Shown here piece after piece: positions 55,490 to 64,000 of a stretch of DNA of 64,000 nucleotides. The stretch comes from Mesorhizobium carmichaelinearum. Lineage in GTDB: Bacteria > Pseudomonadota > Alphaproteobacteria > Rhizobiales > Rhizobiaceae. The position numbers and the translations under genes were made by a program. The stretch covers positions 124,001 to 188,000 of the forward strand of contig NZ_FZQR01000004.1 in assembly GCF_900199455.1 (NCBI RefSeq), given 5' to 3'. Each line of letters begins with the position of its first letter. Positions within the stretch are counted from its first letter, which is position 1. The notes below the pieces were generated by a model. That model was not told the DNA's origin and ran no database searches. It worked only from the letters and a program-made list of their open reading frames with translations.

Positions 55490-57214
55490 ATGGACGCCAA
55501 GGTCATTTCAAAGGCTAAGCTCCCTAGCCGCCACGTGACTGTCGGTCCGGCGCGTGCGCCGCACCGTTCCTATCTCTATGCTATGGGCCTGTCGGCGGCC
55601 GAGATCGCGCAGCCGCTGGTCGGCGTCGCGTCCTGCTGGAATGAAGCCGCCCCCTGCAACATCTCGCTGATGCGCCAGGCGCAGGTGGTCAAGAAGGGCG
55701 TCGCGGCCGCCAGTGGCACGCCGCGCGAATTCTGCACCATCACCGTCACCGACGGCATCGCGATGGGCCACCAGGGCATGAAGTCGTCGCTGGTGTCGCG
55801 CGAGGTCATTGCCGATTCGGTCGAACTCACCATGCGCGGCCACTGCTACGATGCACTGGTCGGCCTTGCCGGCTGCGACAAGTCGCTGCCCGGCATGATG
55901 ATGGCGATGGTGCGGCTCAACGTGCCGTCGATCTTCATCTATGGCGGTTCGATCCTGCCCGGTAGCTATCGCGGCCGGCAGATCACCGTGCAGGATGTGT
56001 TCGAGGCGGTCGGCCAGCATTCGGTCGGCACGATCGGTGATGCCGAGTTGCTCGAGATCGAGCAGGCGGCCTGTCCGTCGGCCGGCTCCTGCGGCGCGCA
56101 GTTCACCGCCAACACCATGGCCACCGTCGCCGAGGCGATCGGTCTGGCGCTACCCTATTCCTGCGGTGCGCCGGCGCCTTACGAAATGCGCGACCGCTTC
56201 AATTTCGCCTCGGGCGAAAAGATCATGGAGCTGATCGCGAAAAATATCCGGCCGCGCGACATCGTCACGCTGAAGGCGCTGGAGAATGCGGCGACCGTGG
56301 TTTCCGCCACCGGCGGCTCGACCAATGCCGCCCTGCATCTGCCGGCGATCGCGCATGAGGCTGGCATCAAATTCGACCTCTTCGACGTCGCAAAGATTTT
56401 CGAGAAGACACCCTACATCGCCGACCTCAAGCCAGGCGGCAAATATGTCGCCAAGGACATGTTCGAGGCCGGCGGCATTCCGCTGTTGATGAAGACGCTG
56501 CTCGACCATGGCTATCTGCATGGCGATTGCCTGACGGTCACTGGCCGCACTTTGGCCGAAAACATGGAGCATGTTGCCTGGAATGAACACCAGGATGTGG
56601 TCCGCCCGGCCAACAGACCAATTACCCAAACCGGCGGTGTCGTGGGGTTGAAGGGAAACCTTGCCCCCGAAGGCGCGATCGTGAAGGTCGCGGGCATGGC
56701 GGAGTTGAAATTCTCCGGCCCGGCGCGCTGCTTCGATTCGGAAGAGGAATGTTTCGAGGCGGTGACGCATCGCAACTACAGGGAAGGCGAGGTCCTCGTC
56801 ATTCGCTACGAAGGACCGCGCGGCGGTCCGGGCATGCGCGAGATGCTGTCGACGACGGCGGCGCTCTACGGCCAGGGCATGGGTGGCAAGGTGGCGCTGA
56901 TCACCGACGGCCGTTTCTCGGGCGCGACACGCGGCTTCTGCATCGGCCATGTCGGGCCGGAAGCGGCCGTTGGCGGCCCGATCGGTCTCATCCGGGATGG
57001 CGACGTGATCTCGATCGATGCGGTGAATGGCACGATCGACGTGGCGCTGACCGAGGCCGAACTGGCGGCGCGGGCAAAGACATGGAAGGCGCGCACGACC
57101 GACTACCAGTCGGGCGCGATTTGGAAATACGCACAGACGGTCGGGTCTGCCCGCGACGGCGCGGTCACCCATCCGGGCGGTGCGAAAGAAACACACTGCT
57201 ATGCGGATATCTGA
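55490..57214 (+). CDS. ilvD: Dihydroxy-acid dehydratase
   Basis: A 574-residue Fe-S dehydratase of valine, isoleucine and pantothenate synthesis. Cluster cysteines lie in [27 protein letters not shown] and [18 protein letters not shown]-terminal [20 protein letters not shown] is the carboxylate-binding region. Start 55490 ([20 protein letters not shown]) behind AAGGATGAGA. Full length. Its stop overlaps the start of exoR by 14 bases. Confidence 0.93.
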   Translation: MDAKVISKAKLPSRHVTVGPARAPHRSYLYAMGLSAAEIAQPLVGVASCWNEAAPCNISLMRQAQVVKKGVAAASGTPREFCTITVTDGIAMGHQGMKSSLVSREVIADSVELTMRGHCYDALVGLAGCDKSLPGMMMAMVRLNVPSIFIYGGSILPGSYRGRQITVQDVFEAVGQHSVGTIGDAELLEIEQAACPSAGSCGAQFTANTMATVAEAIGLALPYSCGAPAPYEMRDRFNFASGEKIMELIAKNIRPRDIVTLKALENAATVVSATGGSTNAALHLPAIAHEAGIKFDLFDVAKIFEKTPYIADLKPGGKYVAKDMFEAGGIPLLMKTLLDHGYLHGDCLTVTGRTLAENMEHVAWNEHQDVVRPANRPITQTGGVVGLKGNLAPEGAIVKVAGMAELKFSGPARCFDSEEECFEAVTHRNYREGEVLVIRYEGPRGGPGMREMLSTTAALYGQGMGGKVALITDGRFSGATRGFCIGHVGPEAAVGGPIGLIRDGDVISIDAVNGTIDVALTEAELAARAKTWKARTTDYQSGAIWKYAQTVGSARDGAVTHPGGAKETHCYADI

Positions 57215-58031
57215 GTTGTTGAGGTCATCTGTCCTTCCGGCACTGGTCGCTGTCGCGATCTTTGGCGCCGCGGGCCAGGCTTTGGCCTTCGACGACAAGG
57301 TGTTCGACGACAAGACCGGCGTGAAGCCGCAATCGAGTCCCTGGGCGGTGTTCCAGTTCGGCTTCTCCGCTTACAAGAACGGCCACAAGGAACAGGCCGC
57401 CGAAGCCTATAAATACGCCGCCGAAAACGGCCAGATCGGCGCCACCTGGAAGCTTGCCCGCATGTATGCCGAGGGCGACGGCGTGGCGCGCGACGACTAT
57501 GAGGCGTTCAAGTTCTTCTCCGAGATCGTCGACCAGGATGTCGAGCCCGGCTCGCCGGAAGAAAGCTACGTGTCCGACGCGTTGGTGGCGCTCGGCGATT
57601 ATCTGCGCACGGGCATTCCCGGCAGCCCGGTCACCGAGAACGAGGTGGCGGCGCAGGAATATTATATGCGTGCCGCCGCCAACTACCGCAATCCGAACGC
57701 CCAGTTCGAGATGGGGCAGATGTTCCTGAAGGGCGAGGGCGGCGTGAAGGCCAGCGTCAAGCAGGCCGGGCGCTGGTTCCAGCTCGCCGCCGAGAAGGGC
57801 CATGCCGGCGCGCAGGCGACGCTTGGCCATCTCTTGTTCCAGAGCGGCAAGATCGTTCGCGGCCTGGCGATGATGACCGCGGCGCTCGAGCGCGCCTCGC
57901 CCGCCGATCAGCCCTGGATCCGCGGCATGCAGGAAGAGGCTTTTGCTGCCGCCGGCGAAGCCGACCGGCGCACGGCGATTTCGCTCGCCGACGATATCCT
58001 GACCAAGGGCACCGCCAACACAGACCAGTAG
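57201..58031 (+). CDS. exoR: Exopolysaccharide regulator ExoR (Sel1-repeat protein)
   Basis: A 276-residue periplasmic protein with a signal peptide (ending AAGQALA-FD) and Sel1-type repeats: [60 protein letters not shown], and [20 protein letters not shown]. ExoR holds the ExoS-ChvI two-component system in check and so limits exopolysaccharide and motility switching in rhizobia. Start at 57201 overlaps ilvD; coupling possible. Identification rests on pattern match to known ExoR sequences. Confidence 0.85.
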   Translation: MRISELLRSSVLPALVAVAIFGAAGQALAFDDKVFDDKTGVKPQSSPWAVFQFGFSAYKNGHKEQAAEAYKYAAENGQIGATWKLARMYAEGDGVARDDYEAFKFFSEIVDQDVEPGSPEESYVSDALVALGDYLRTGIPGSPVTENEVAAQEYYMRAAANYRNPNAQFEMGQMFLKGEGGVKASVKQAGRWFQLAAEKGHAGAQATLGHLLFQSGKIVRGLAMMTAALERASPADQPWIRGMQEEAFAAAGEADRRTAISLADDILTKGTANTDQ

Positions 58032-58038
58032 GTCGTCT

Positions 58039-58058
58039 GCCGATCTCCCCCCTCGTGG
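58039..58058 (+). repeat. Truncated third copy of the GATCTCCCCC repeat
   Basis: GCCGATCTCCCCCCTCGTGG matches the first 20 bases of the repeat at 58142 and, in reverse, the end of 58608-58675, then diverges. Confidence 0.6.
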
Positions 58059-58140
58059 AGGTGTTTGGACCGGGGGATTGGCAGCCTGGTTGCCGGCGCG
58101 TTTTCTTGCAACGTTGGAGATTGGCGAAAGCAGTTGCGAC

Positions 58141-58206
58141 AGCCGATCTCCCCCCGTGTGGGGGAGATGTCCGGCAGGACAGAGGGGGGCGCTGTCCCGC
58201 CAGCCT
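58141..58206 (+). repeat. Left copy of a 66-68-bp palindromic repeat flanking the DUF559 gene
   Basis: Begins AGCCGATCTCCCCCCGTGTG and ends CGCTGTCCCGCCAGCCT; its first part is itself palindromic (TCTCCCCC...GGGGGAGA), followed by TGTCCGGCAGGACAGAGGGG. Matches the reverse complement of 58608-58675 at all but a handful of positions. Confidence 0.8.
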
Positions 58207-58211
58207 TGCTG

Positions 58212-58586
58212 TTATTCTGACGTACCCGCAACACCGGCCACGATTACAATATGTTGGCAGACATTGTCGATGTCGCGGATGACGTCGTCGTTCCAGAAGC
58301 GCAGGACAGCCCAACCGTCTTGCTCCAGGCGCAACGTCCTTGCTTCGTCGCTGTCTGCGGCGTCGGCTTCCGCATGCTGGGAGCCGTCGACTTCGACGAC
58401 AAGTTTCTTCTCCGGGCAGGCGAAGTCGACAATGTACCCGGCGACCGGAAATTGTCGACGGAAGCCAAGCCCCATCAACCGGTGCGCGCGAAGCTGGTTC
58501 CAGAGCTTCAATTCGGCTGATGTCATGACCTTGCGCATCGATCTGGCGCTTGCGCGATGTCTTGGAGGCAATGGCGTATGAGGCAT
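58212..58586 (-). CDS. DUF559 endonuclease-domain protein (Vsr-like fold)
   Basis: A 124-residue protein of the DUF559 family, related to Vsr and PD-(D/E)XK nucleases: KVMTSAELKLWNQLRAHRLM, GLGFRRQFPVAGYIVDFACP (catalytic-type Asp in VDFACPEKK), KKLVVEVDGSQHAEADAADS (E-x-D core) and VLRFWNDDVIRDIDNVCQHI. Residues around D/E-V-D-G are intact, so catalysis is plausible. The gene is bracketed by inverted 66-68-bp repeats with little spare sequence. Role unknown. Confidence 0.82.
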   Translation of the reverse strand: MPHTPLPPRHRASARSMRKVMTSAELKLWNQLRAHRLMGLGFRRQFPVAGYIVDFACPEKKLVVEVDGSQHAEADAADSDEARTLRLEQDGWAVLRFWNDDVIRDIDNVCQHIVIVAGVAGTSE

Positions 58587-58607
58587 TGCGATGCTCGGTC
58601 ACTGTTG

Positions 58608-58675
58608 AGGCTGGCGCTCTACGGCGCCCCCCTCTGTCCTGCCGGACATCTCCCCCACGAGGGGGGAGATCGGCT
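58608..58675 (-). repeat. Right copy of the palindromic repeat flanking the DUF559 gene
   Basis: Reverse-complement copy of 58141-58206 (AGGCTGGCGCTCTACGGCGC ... GGAGATCGGCT). Together they enclose the DUF559 gene with only ~6 and ~22 bases between gene ends and repeats. Confidence 0.8.
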
Positions 58676-58686
58676 AATGGGAAAAA

Positions 58687-58986
58687 TCAGTTCTCGGTCG
58701 GCTCCGTCGGTACCATGCTTGGCGCGGGCGTCGAGATCGGCGTGACGTGTAGGTGCGGCGCCATCGTGTTTTCGGGGCAGCTGTCGCCGACCTTGGTCCA
58801 GGATGTGTTGTTGAGCACCATCTCGCAGCGTGCCAGATGGCTCTGGTCGGCAACCGTCAGGCAGGCGACCTGGCCGAGCGGATAGGATTTTCCGTTGGCA
58901 AGACATTCCGGGGCGGCGAAGGCCGGCAACATGGCGGCCGTGGCAAATGCCACGCCGATCGGACAAACAACAAATCGAATGGTCAT
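58687..58986 (-). CDS. Small secreted protein
   Basis: A 99-residue protein with signal peptide (MTIRFVVCPIGVAFATAAML, cleavage after AFA) and four cysteines in the mature part (PECLANGKS, VACLTVADQ, ARCEMVLN, DSCPENT), then a Pro/Thr-rich tail. A GGCGGCTGGGG stretch precedes the ATG. Function unknown; pattern common in rhizobia. Confidence 0.65.
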   Translation of the reverse strand: MTIRFVVCPIGVAFATAAMLPAFAAPECLANGKSYPLGQVACLTVADQSHLARCEMVLNNTSWTKVGDSCPENTMAPHLHVTPISTPAPSMVPTEPTEN

Positions 58987-59076
58987 GGGAACCCCAGCCG
59001 CCATGATGATTTTCCATCATGCGCCCGATTTGTGGCGATACAACGTCCGGACGATCCGACGGCAGAAGGGTCCCGG

Positions 59077-59871
59077 TCAGGCCGGCTGCAGCGCGAGGTC
59101 GATCGCCACCGGCACGTGATCGGATGGCTTTTCCCAGGCGCGCACATGTTTTTCGATCGAGGCCGAGGAGAACCGGTTGGCGGCTTCCGGCGACAGCAGC
59201 AGATGGTCGATGCGGATGCCGTTGTTCTTCTGCCAGGCGCCGGCCTGATAATCCCAGAAGGTGTAGGTGTCGGGTGCATCGGTGACCGCGCGCACCGCTT
59301 CGGTGAAACCGAGGTTGAGCAACCTCCGGAAGGCCTGTCGCGTCTGCGGCTGGAACAGCGCGTCGCCCAACCAGTTCTCCGGAAAGCGCGCGTCGATCGG
59401 CTCGGGAATGACGTTGTAGTCGCCGGCCAGCACCAGCGCCTCTTCCAGCCTCAGCCGCTCTTCGGCCCAACGCTCCAGCCGCGCCATCCAGGATAGCTTG
59501 TAGGGGAATTTCTTGTCGTCATCGACCGGATTGCCGTTCGGCAGATAGAGCGAGGCGACTCGAAGCGCACCCTTGTCGGTCGAGAACACGCCTTCGATGA
59601 AGCGCGCCTGCTCGTCGGTGTCGTCGCCAGGGAGGCCACGATTGACTTCGTCAAAGCGCAGCTTCGACAGCAGAGCGACGCCATTAAAACCCTTCTGGCC
59701 ATGGGTTTCGACATTATAGCCCAGAGCCTCGATCTCGGCCCGCGGGAACTGATCGTCCACCGTCTTGATCTCCTGCAGGCAGACGATGTCGGGCGCGCTC
59801 TCGGTCAGCCAGTGGGTGAGGTTGCCGATGCGGGCGCGCACGCCGTTGATGTTCCAGGTGACGATTTTCAT
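59077..59871 (-). CDS. xth: Exodeoxyribonuclease III
   Basis: A 264-residue AP endonuclease/3'-5' exonuclease: MKIVTWNINGVRARIGNLTH, IVCLQEIKTVDDQFP (metal Glu), FNGVALLSK, LVLAGDYNVIPEPIDA (D-x-N), NNGIRIDHLLLSP and the catalytic SDHVPVAIDL. Acts in base excision repair. Full length; upstream of a VOC gene on the same strand (8-base gap). Confidence 0.93.
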   Translation of the reverse strand: MKIVTWNINGVRARIGNLTHWLTESAPDIVCLQEIKTVDDQFPRAEIEALGYNVETHGQKGFNGVALLSKLRFDEVNRGLPGDDTDEQARFIEGVFSTDKGALRVASLYLPNGNPVDDDKKFPYKLSWMARLERWAEERLRLEEALVLAGDYNVIPEPIDARFPENWLGDALFQPQTRQAFRRLLNLGFTEAVRAVTDAPDTYTFWDYQAGAWQKNNGIRIDHLLLSPEAANRFSSASIEKHVRAWEKPSDHVPVAIDLALQPA

Positions 59872-59878
59872 GACGGTC

Positions 59879-60271
59879 TTATTCTTCCTGCGGCGGGTGG
59901 CGTTCGACGAGCCCGATCGTATTGCCTGCCGGGTCCTTTAGGAAGGCCATCCACTCGCTTTCCCCCGCCGGACCGAACTGGCCTTCGGTATCGCGATGCA
60001 CGAGCGTCGGTGGCGCGGTGAAAGGGACGCCTGCGGCTTTCGCCTGCGAATGGAAGTCATCGAGGCCCGCAATGTCGAGATAGACGGTACCGGCCGGTAT
60101 GCCGTCGGTGAACAGCAGGCGCACGTCGCCGGCCATGATGAAGGCGATACCAGGGGGATCGTAGCGGGCGTGAACGCCCATGCCGAGCACATCGCGCCAG
60201 AAGGCCAGCGTCGAATCAAGATTGCGTCCGGCTGACAGCGCGACCTGACGGACCGCGCCGATGGCAGGCAT
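59879..60271 (-). CDS. VOC/glyoxalase-fold protein
   Basis: A 130-residue single VOC domain: VRQVALSAGRNLDSTLAFWR, DVLGMGVHARYDPPGIAFIM, LDDFHSQAKAAGVPFTAPPT, and EWMAFLKDPAGNTIGLVER with the final metal-type Glu. Substrate unknown. Lies between xth and erpA on the same strand, with gaps of 7 and 4 bases, so the three may be co-transcribed. Confidence 0.8.
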   Translation of the reverse strand: MPAIGAVRQVALSAGRNLDSTLAFWRDVLGMGVHARYDPPGIAFIMAGDVRLLFTDGIPAGTVYLDIAGLDDFHSQAKAAGVPFTAPPTLVHRDTEGQFGPAGESEWMAFLKDPAGNTIGLVERHPPQEE

Positions 60272-60275
60272 GCCG

Positions 60276-60623
60276 CTAGATGGAGAAACTGGTGCCGCAG
60301 CCGCAAGAGGCGACCGCATTCGGATTGCGGATCTGGAAGGACTGGCCCATCAGATCGTCGACAAAGTCGATCACCGAGCCGCCCATATAGACCAGCGACA
60401 GATCGTCGATCAGCACCGTGGCGCCATCCTTCTCGATGGCGACGTCGTCGTCGTTGCGCGTGTCGACCAGGTCGAACTTGTAGGAAAAGCCGGAACAGCC
60501 GCCGCCTTCGACGGAAACGCGCAGCGCCGTCTTGCCGGCCTCGCCAGAGACAATCTTGGCGATCCGCTTGGCTGCGGCTTCGGTCATGTCCACTTTCATG
60601 GCGGTCTTGGCATCAGCGCCCAT
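60276..60623 (-). CDS. erpA: Iron-sulfur cluster insertion protein ErpA (A-type)
   Basis: A 115-residue A-type carrier: [40 protein letters not shown] and the C-terminal [16 protein letters not shown] supply the three conserved cysteines. Delivers [4Fe-4S] clusters to enzymes. Start 60623 has AAGGTGACGCCC upstream; ATG 60599 is possible. Divergent from dgt with only 76 bases between. Confidence 0.92.
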   Translation of the reverse strand: MGADAKTAMKVDMTEAAAKRIAKIVSGEAGKTALRVSVEGGGCSGFSYKFDLVDTRNDDDVAIEKDGATVLIDDLSLVYMGGSVIDFVDDLMGQSFQIRNPNAVASCGCGTSFSI

Positions 60624-60699
60624 GGGCGTCACCTTGCTTTCGGTTTCACATGATAGGTATGAAGCGCAAGGGGCCAAGTCAACTGCGGCAGCATCAGCC

Positions 60700-61914
60700 A
60701 TGACCAATGAGTTGGGCGACATCGGGTTCGGCTATCGGCCGCGCGCGGCCTATGCCACGGATCCGGCGCGTTCGCGCGGCCGGCTGTTCGACGAGGTCGA
60801 AAGCCCGACCCGCACGCCGTTCCAGCGTGACCGCGACCGCATCATCCATTCGACGGCGTTCCGGCGGCTCAAGCACAAGACCCAGGTCTTCATCGCCCAT
60901 GAGGGCGACCATTACCGCACGAGGCTGACCCATTCGATCGAAGTGGCGCAGATCGCGCGTGCGCTGGCGCGGGCGCTACGCGGCGACGAGGATCTCGCCG
61001 AAGCGGTGGCGCTGGTGCATGATTTCGGCCACACGCCCTTCGGCCACACCGGCGAGGACGCGCTGAACGACAAGATGGCGGCCTGGGGCGGTTTCGATCA
61101 CAACGCGCAGTCACTGCGCATCGTGACGCGTCTGGAGGCGCGCTACGCCGAATTCGACGGGCTGAACCTGACCTGGGAGACGCTGGAAGGCCTGGTCAAG
61201 CACAATGGTCCGCTGACGGACGCCAGCGGCAAGGGCCTCAAGGGGCCTGTGCCGCAGGCGATCCGCGATTATTCGGAACTGCAGGATCTCGAACTCGACC
61301 GGTTCGCCGGCATCGAGGCGCAGTGCGCGGCGATCGCCGATGACATCGCCTACAACACGCATGACATCGACGACGGCCTGCGGGCAGGGCTGCTGACGCT
61401 TGATATGCTGGAGGCGGTCTCGCTGCCGGGAACGATCCTGGCGAGCGTGCGTCAACGCTATCCCAGGCTCGATGACGTGCGCACCGGCCACGAACTGATG
61501 CGGCGGCAGATCACCGCCATGGTCGAAGATGTCATCGTCTGCGCGACCGCCAATCTCGAACGTGTCGGGCCGCAGAGCGCCGATGCGGTGAGGGCGGCGG
61601 GGGAGACGATGGTGACCTTTTCCGCCGAGATGGCCTCGGCCGAGAAGGAATTGAAAGCCTTTCTCTACAAGCACCTCTACCGGCACAAGGAGGTGATGCG
61701 GGTGCGCGCCGGTGCCGAGCAGATCGTCAGGGATCTGTTCGACGTCTATTTCGCCGACCCGCGCGCCATGCCGGACGGCTGGCGCGAGGGGCTGGACAGG
61801 GCCGACGATCGCATCAAGGCCCGCAGCGTCGCCGATTTCCTGGCAGGGATGACAGACACCTACGCGCTCAAGGATCACAGGCGTTTGTTTGACCGCACCC
61901 CGGATTTGAGCTAG
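60700..61914 (+). CDS. dgt: Deoxyguanosinetriphosphate triphosphohydrolase-like protein
   Basis: A 404-residue HD-domain dNTP triphosphohydrolase: [59 protein letters not shown] (HD pair), and [20 protein letters not shown] (last metal Asp). Adjusts dNTP pools. Neighbour of erpA and argS, the standard rhizobial order. Full length. Confidence 0.92.
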   Translation: MTNELGDIGFGYRPRAAYATDPARSRGRLFDEVESPTRTPFQRDRDRIIHSTAFRRLKHKTQVFIAHEGDHYRTRLTHSIEVAQIARALARALRGDEDLAEAVALVHDFGHTPFGHTGEDALNDKMAAWGGFDHNAQSLRIVTRLEARYAEFDGLNLTWETLEGLVKHNGPLTDASGKGLKGPVPQAIRDYSELQDLELDRFAGIEAQCAAIADDIAYNTHDIDDGLRAGLLTLDMLEAVSLPGTILASVRQRYPRLDDVRTGHELMRRQITAMVEDVIVCATANLERVGPQSADAVRAAGETMVTFSAEMASAEKELKAFLYKHLYRHKEVMRVRAGAEQIVRDLFDVYFADPRAMPDGWREGLDRADDRIKARSVADFLAGMTDTYALKDHRRLFDRTPDLS

Positions 61915-61975
61915 GGCGGGCGCGATTTTGCCGGCCAACGAGCCGGATTCGCCCTAAAGCCGCCAGAGCAATACC

Positions 61976-63733
61976 ATGAACATCTTCGCCGATTTCACCG
62001 CGCGAGTCACAAAGGCTGTCGAAGCGCTCGATCTGAAAGACAAGGACGGCGTTTCGCCAGACCTGTCGCGCATTGCCGTCGAACCGCCGCGCGACGCCAG
62101 CCATGGCGATCTCGCGACCAATGCGGCGATGGTGCTGGCCAAACCCACCGGGCAGAACCCGCGCGCGCTGGCCGAGAGGCTGGCGCTGGCGCTGCGCGAT
62201 GATAAGGATGTCGCCGCCGCAGAGGTTGCCGGCCCCGGCTTCGTCAATCTCCGGCTCAAGGACGGTTTCTGGCAGGCGCATCTGTCGGCGCTTCTGAGCG
62301 AGGGCCGCAATTACGGCCGCTCGAAGGTCGGTGCCGGCAGGAAAACCAATGTCGAATATGTCTCGGCCAACCCGACAGGCCCGATGCATGTCGGCCATTG
62401 CCGGGGCGCGGTTGTCGGTGATGCGCTCGCCAATCTGATGGCGTTTGCCGGCTACGACGTGACCAAGGAATATGTCATCAACGATGCCGGCGGACAGATC
62501 GACGTGCTCGGTCGGTCGGTCATACTGCGGTACCGGGAGGCGCTCGGCGACGAGATCGGCGAGATTCCGACCGGCCTTTATCCAGGCGATTATCTGGTTC
62601 CTCTCGGCCAGGCGCTGGCGAAAGAGTTCGGCCGCGGCTTACTCCAAATGCCCGAGGATGAGGCGCTGGCCATTGTCAAAGACCGCGCGATCGACGCGAT
62701 GATGGCGATGATCCGCGAGGATCTGGCGCTGCTCAACGTGCATCACGACGTGTTCTTCTCCGAGCGCACGCTGCATGCCGACAATGCCAGGAAGATCCGT
62801 TTGGCGATCAACGACCTGACGCTGAAGGGCCACATCTACAAAGGCAAGCTGCCGCCGCCCAAGGGCGAGAAGCCGGACGACTGGGAAGACCGCGAGCAGA
62901 CGCTGTTCCGCTCGACGGCGGTCGGCGACGACATGGACCGGGCGCTGGTCAAGTCGGACGGATCGTTCACCTATTTCGCCGCCGATGTGGCGTATCTGAA
63001 GGACAAGGTCGATCGCGGCTTCGTCGACCTGATCTATGTGCTCGGCGCCGACCATGGCGGCTATGTCAAGCGTCTGGAAGCGCTGGCGCGGGCAATCGCC
63101 GGCAACGAGGTCAAGCTCACTGTCCTGCTGTGCAATCTGGTCAAGTTGTTTCGCGAGGGTGAGCCGGTCCGAATGGGAAAAAGGGCTGGGAATTTCGTCA
63201 CGGCGCGGGAAGTCATTGAAGAGGTGGGCCGCGACGCGGTGCGCTTCATGATGCTGTTCCGCAAGAATGATGCGCCGCTCGACTTCGATTTCGCCAAGGT
63301 CACCGAGCAGTCCAAGGACAATCCGGTGTTTTATGTGCAGTACGCCTCGGCGCGCTGCCATTCGGTGTTCCGGCAGGCAGGCGAGCAATTGGGCGAGGCG
63401 AATTTCGATCGCAAAAGCCTGGCTGCCGCGACGGCTTCGCTCAAAGACGAGGGTGAGATCGGCCTGATCCGCAAGCTCGCGGAATATCCGCGCCTGATCG
63501 AGTCCGCCGCTCTTGCGCTGGAGCCGCATAGGCTGGCATTTTATCTCTATGATCTGGCTTCCAGTTTCCACGGACACTGGAACCGGGGCACGGATAATCC
63601 GGACTTACGTTTTGTTAAGGTTAACGACCGACAATTGACGCATGCCAGACTAGGGCTGGTGCAGGCTGTTTCGGACGTTCTGACGTCCGGCCTGACGCTG
63701 ATCGGGGCCGCCGCGCCCACCGAAATGCGTTAG
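61976..63733 (+). CDS. argS: Arginine-tRNA ligase
   Basis: A 585-residue class I synthetase. HIGH-type motif [76 protein letters not shown] in the KMSKS position, and the anticodon-binding domain [20 protein letters not shown] to the C-terminus [13 protein letters not shown]. Normal length. Confidence 0.96.
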   Translation: MNIFADFTARVTKAVEALDLKDKDGVSPDLSRIAVEPPRDASHGDLATNAAMVLAKPTGQNPRALAERLALALRDDKDVAAAEVAGPGFVNLRLKDGFWQAHLSALLSEGRNYGRSKVGAGRKTNVEYVSANPTGPMHVGHCRGAVVGDALANLMAFAGYDVTKEYVINDAGGQIDVLGRSVILRYREALGDEIGEIPTGLYPGDYLVPLGQALAKEFGRGLLQMPEDEALAIVKDRAIDAMMAMIREDLALLNVHHDVFFSERTLHADNARKIRLAINDLTLKGHIYKGKLPPPKGEKPDDWEDREQTLFRSTAVGDDMDRALVKSDGSFTYFAADVAYLKDKVDRGFVDLIYVLGADHGGYVKRLEALARAIAGNEVKLTVLLCNLVKLFREGEPVRMGKRAGNFVTAREVIEEVGRDAVRFMMLFRKNDAPLDFDFAKVTEQSKDNPVFYVQYASARCHSVFRQAGEQLGEANFDRKSLAAATASLKDEGEIGLIRKLAEYPRLIESAALALEPHRLAFYLYDLASSFHGHWNRGTDNPDLRFVKVNDRQLTHARLGLVQAVSDVLTSGLTLIGAAAPTEMR

Positions 63734-63836
63734 GTTTGACTAAAAAACCTGTCACCTTTTGCCCACATTGCGCTGGTAAGGGCCAACCCTGCGCGACGTC
63801 CATGGCGTCCGAATGAGTGCGAGTTCGGGAACAATA

Positions 63837-64000
63837 ATGGCAGACAGAACCCAGCTGAGAGTAGCCGACAACAACGATATCGCTGACGATGATCCGTTCG
63901 CGGAACTGACCAGGATCATGGGATTCGATCCACGCCAGCCGGTCAAGCAGCAGGCGCGGGTCGAGCCGCAGGTCGCTGCCGCCACTCAATCCGTGCAAGA
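63837..64000 (+). CDS. SPOR-domain-type cell-division protein, N-terminal part (3' truncated by window)
   Basis: ATG 63837 begins MADRTQLRVADNNDIADDDP, then FAELTRIMGFDPRQPVKQQA, the N-terminus of the SPOR-domain protein that follows argS in rhizobia. The membrane span and the C-terminal peptidoglycan-binding SPOR domain lie beyond the window, so the assignment is from this start and gene order. Confidence 0.7.
   Translation, partial: MADRTQLRVADNNDIADDDPFAELTRIMGFDPRQPVKQQARVEPQVAAATQSVQ

Overview
The window reads as chromosomal DNA of an alphaproteobacterium of the order Hyphomicrobiales (Rhizobiales), most likely Mesorhizobium or a close relative. Reasons: GC-rich codon use, a RirA-type iron regulator, an HmuP/HmuS/HmuTUV haem locus with an HmuQ-like monooxygenase, ExoR, PopZ, a phasin, and an argS gene followed by a SPOR-type gene. 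This is inferred from gene families and order; no database was searched.

Layout. 1-630 is the 3' end of putA, followed by a family 2 glycosyltransferase. 1823-10872 is a haem-uptake locus built as two divergent operons: hmuR, an unnamed secreted protein gene, tonB and hmuQ on the minus strand, and hmuP-hmuS-hmuT-hmuU-hmuV on the plus strand, with rirA just beyond. A TGA-N9-TCA (RirA/IRO-type) box lies in the divergent promoter region. 11172-23008 holds metabolic and regulatory genes: a DUF445 protein, a phasin, a MaoC hydratase, an efflux pump with a LysR regulator, a MocR regulator with an EamA exporter, an alcohol dehydrogenase, an HxlR regulator with a frameshifted MFS gene, and an isomerase/hydrolase pair for aromatic ring-cleavage products.

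23234-27191 carries a LuxR-type response regulator converging on a hybrid histidine kinase and a FIST-domain sensor (NosP/NahK-like). Between them lies a 601-bp unit bounded by perfect 17-bp inverted repeats and nearly filled by one orphan gene. 27505-31368 is a form II carbon-monoxide-dehydrogenase-type operon (S-L-M), with related repeats in both intercistronic gaps. 31647-36157 holds an acyltransferase, small enzymes, cutC, an AhpD-like protein and secreted proteins.

36.3-45.6 kb is a variable region of very small genes, many truncated or carrying single-base frameshifts. It contains a duplicated, apparently structured noncoding element, repeated terminator hairpins, paralogous small proteins, a Tat-exported truncated globin and a His/Tyr-rich secreted protein, and it stops at a tRNA-Asn gene. 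From 45.7 kb the sequence returns to core genes: tRNA-Cys, pcm, tolC, popZ, valS, fadL-like, ilvD, exoR, xth, erpA, dgt, argS and the start of a SPOR-type gene. One DUF559 nuclease gene there is bracketed by inverted copies of a 66-68-bp palindromic repeat.

The best candidates for undescribed biology are the inverted-repeat orphan-gene unit (23990-24590), the duplicated noncoding element (37056-37193 and 42584-42722), the repeat-bracketed DUF559 gene (58141-58675) and the unnamed four-cysteine secreted protein of the haem-receptor operon (3300-3734).
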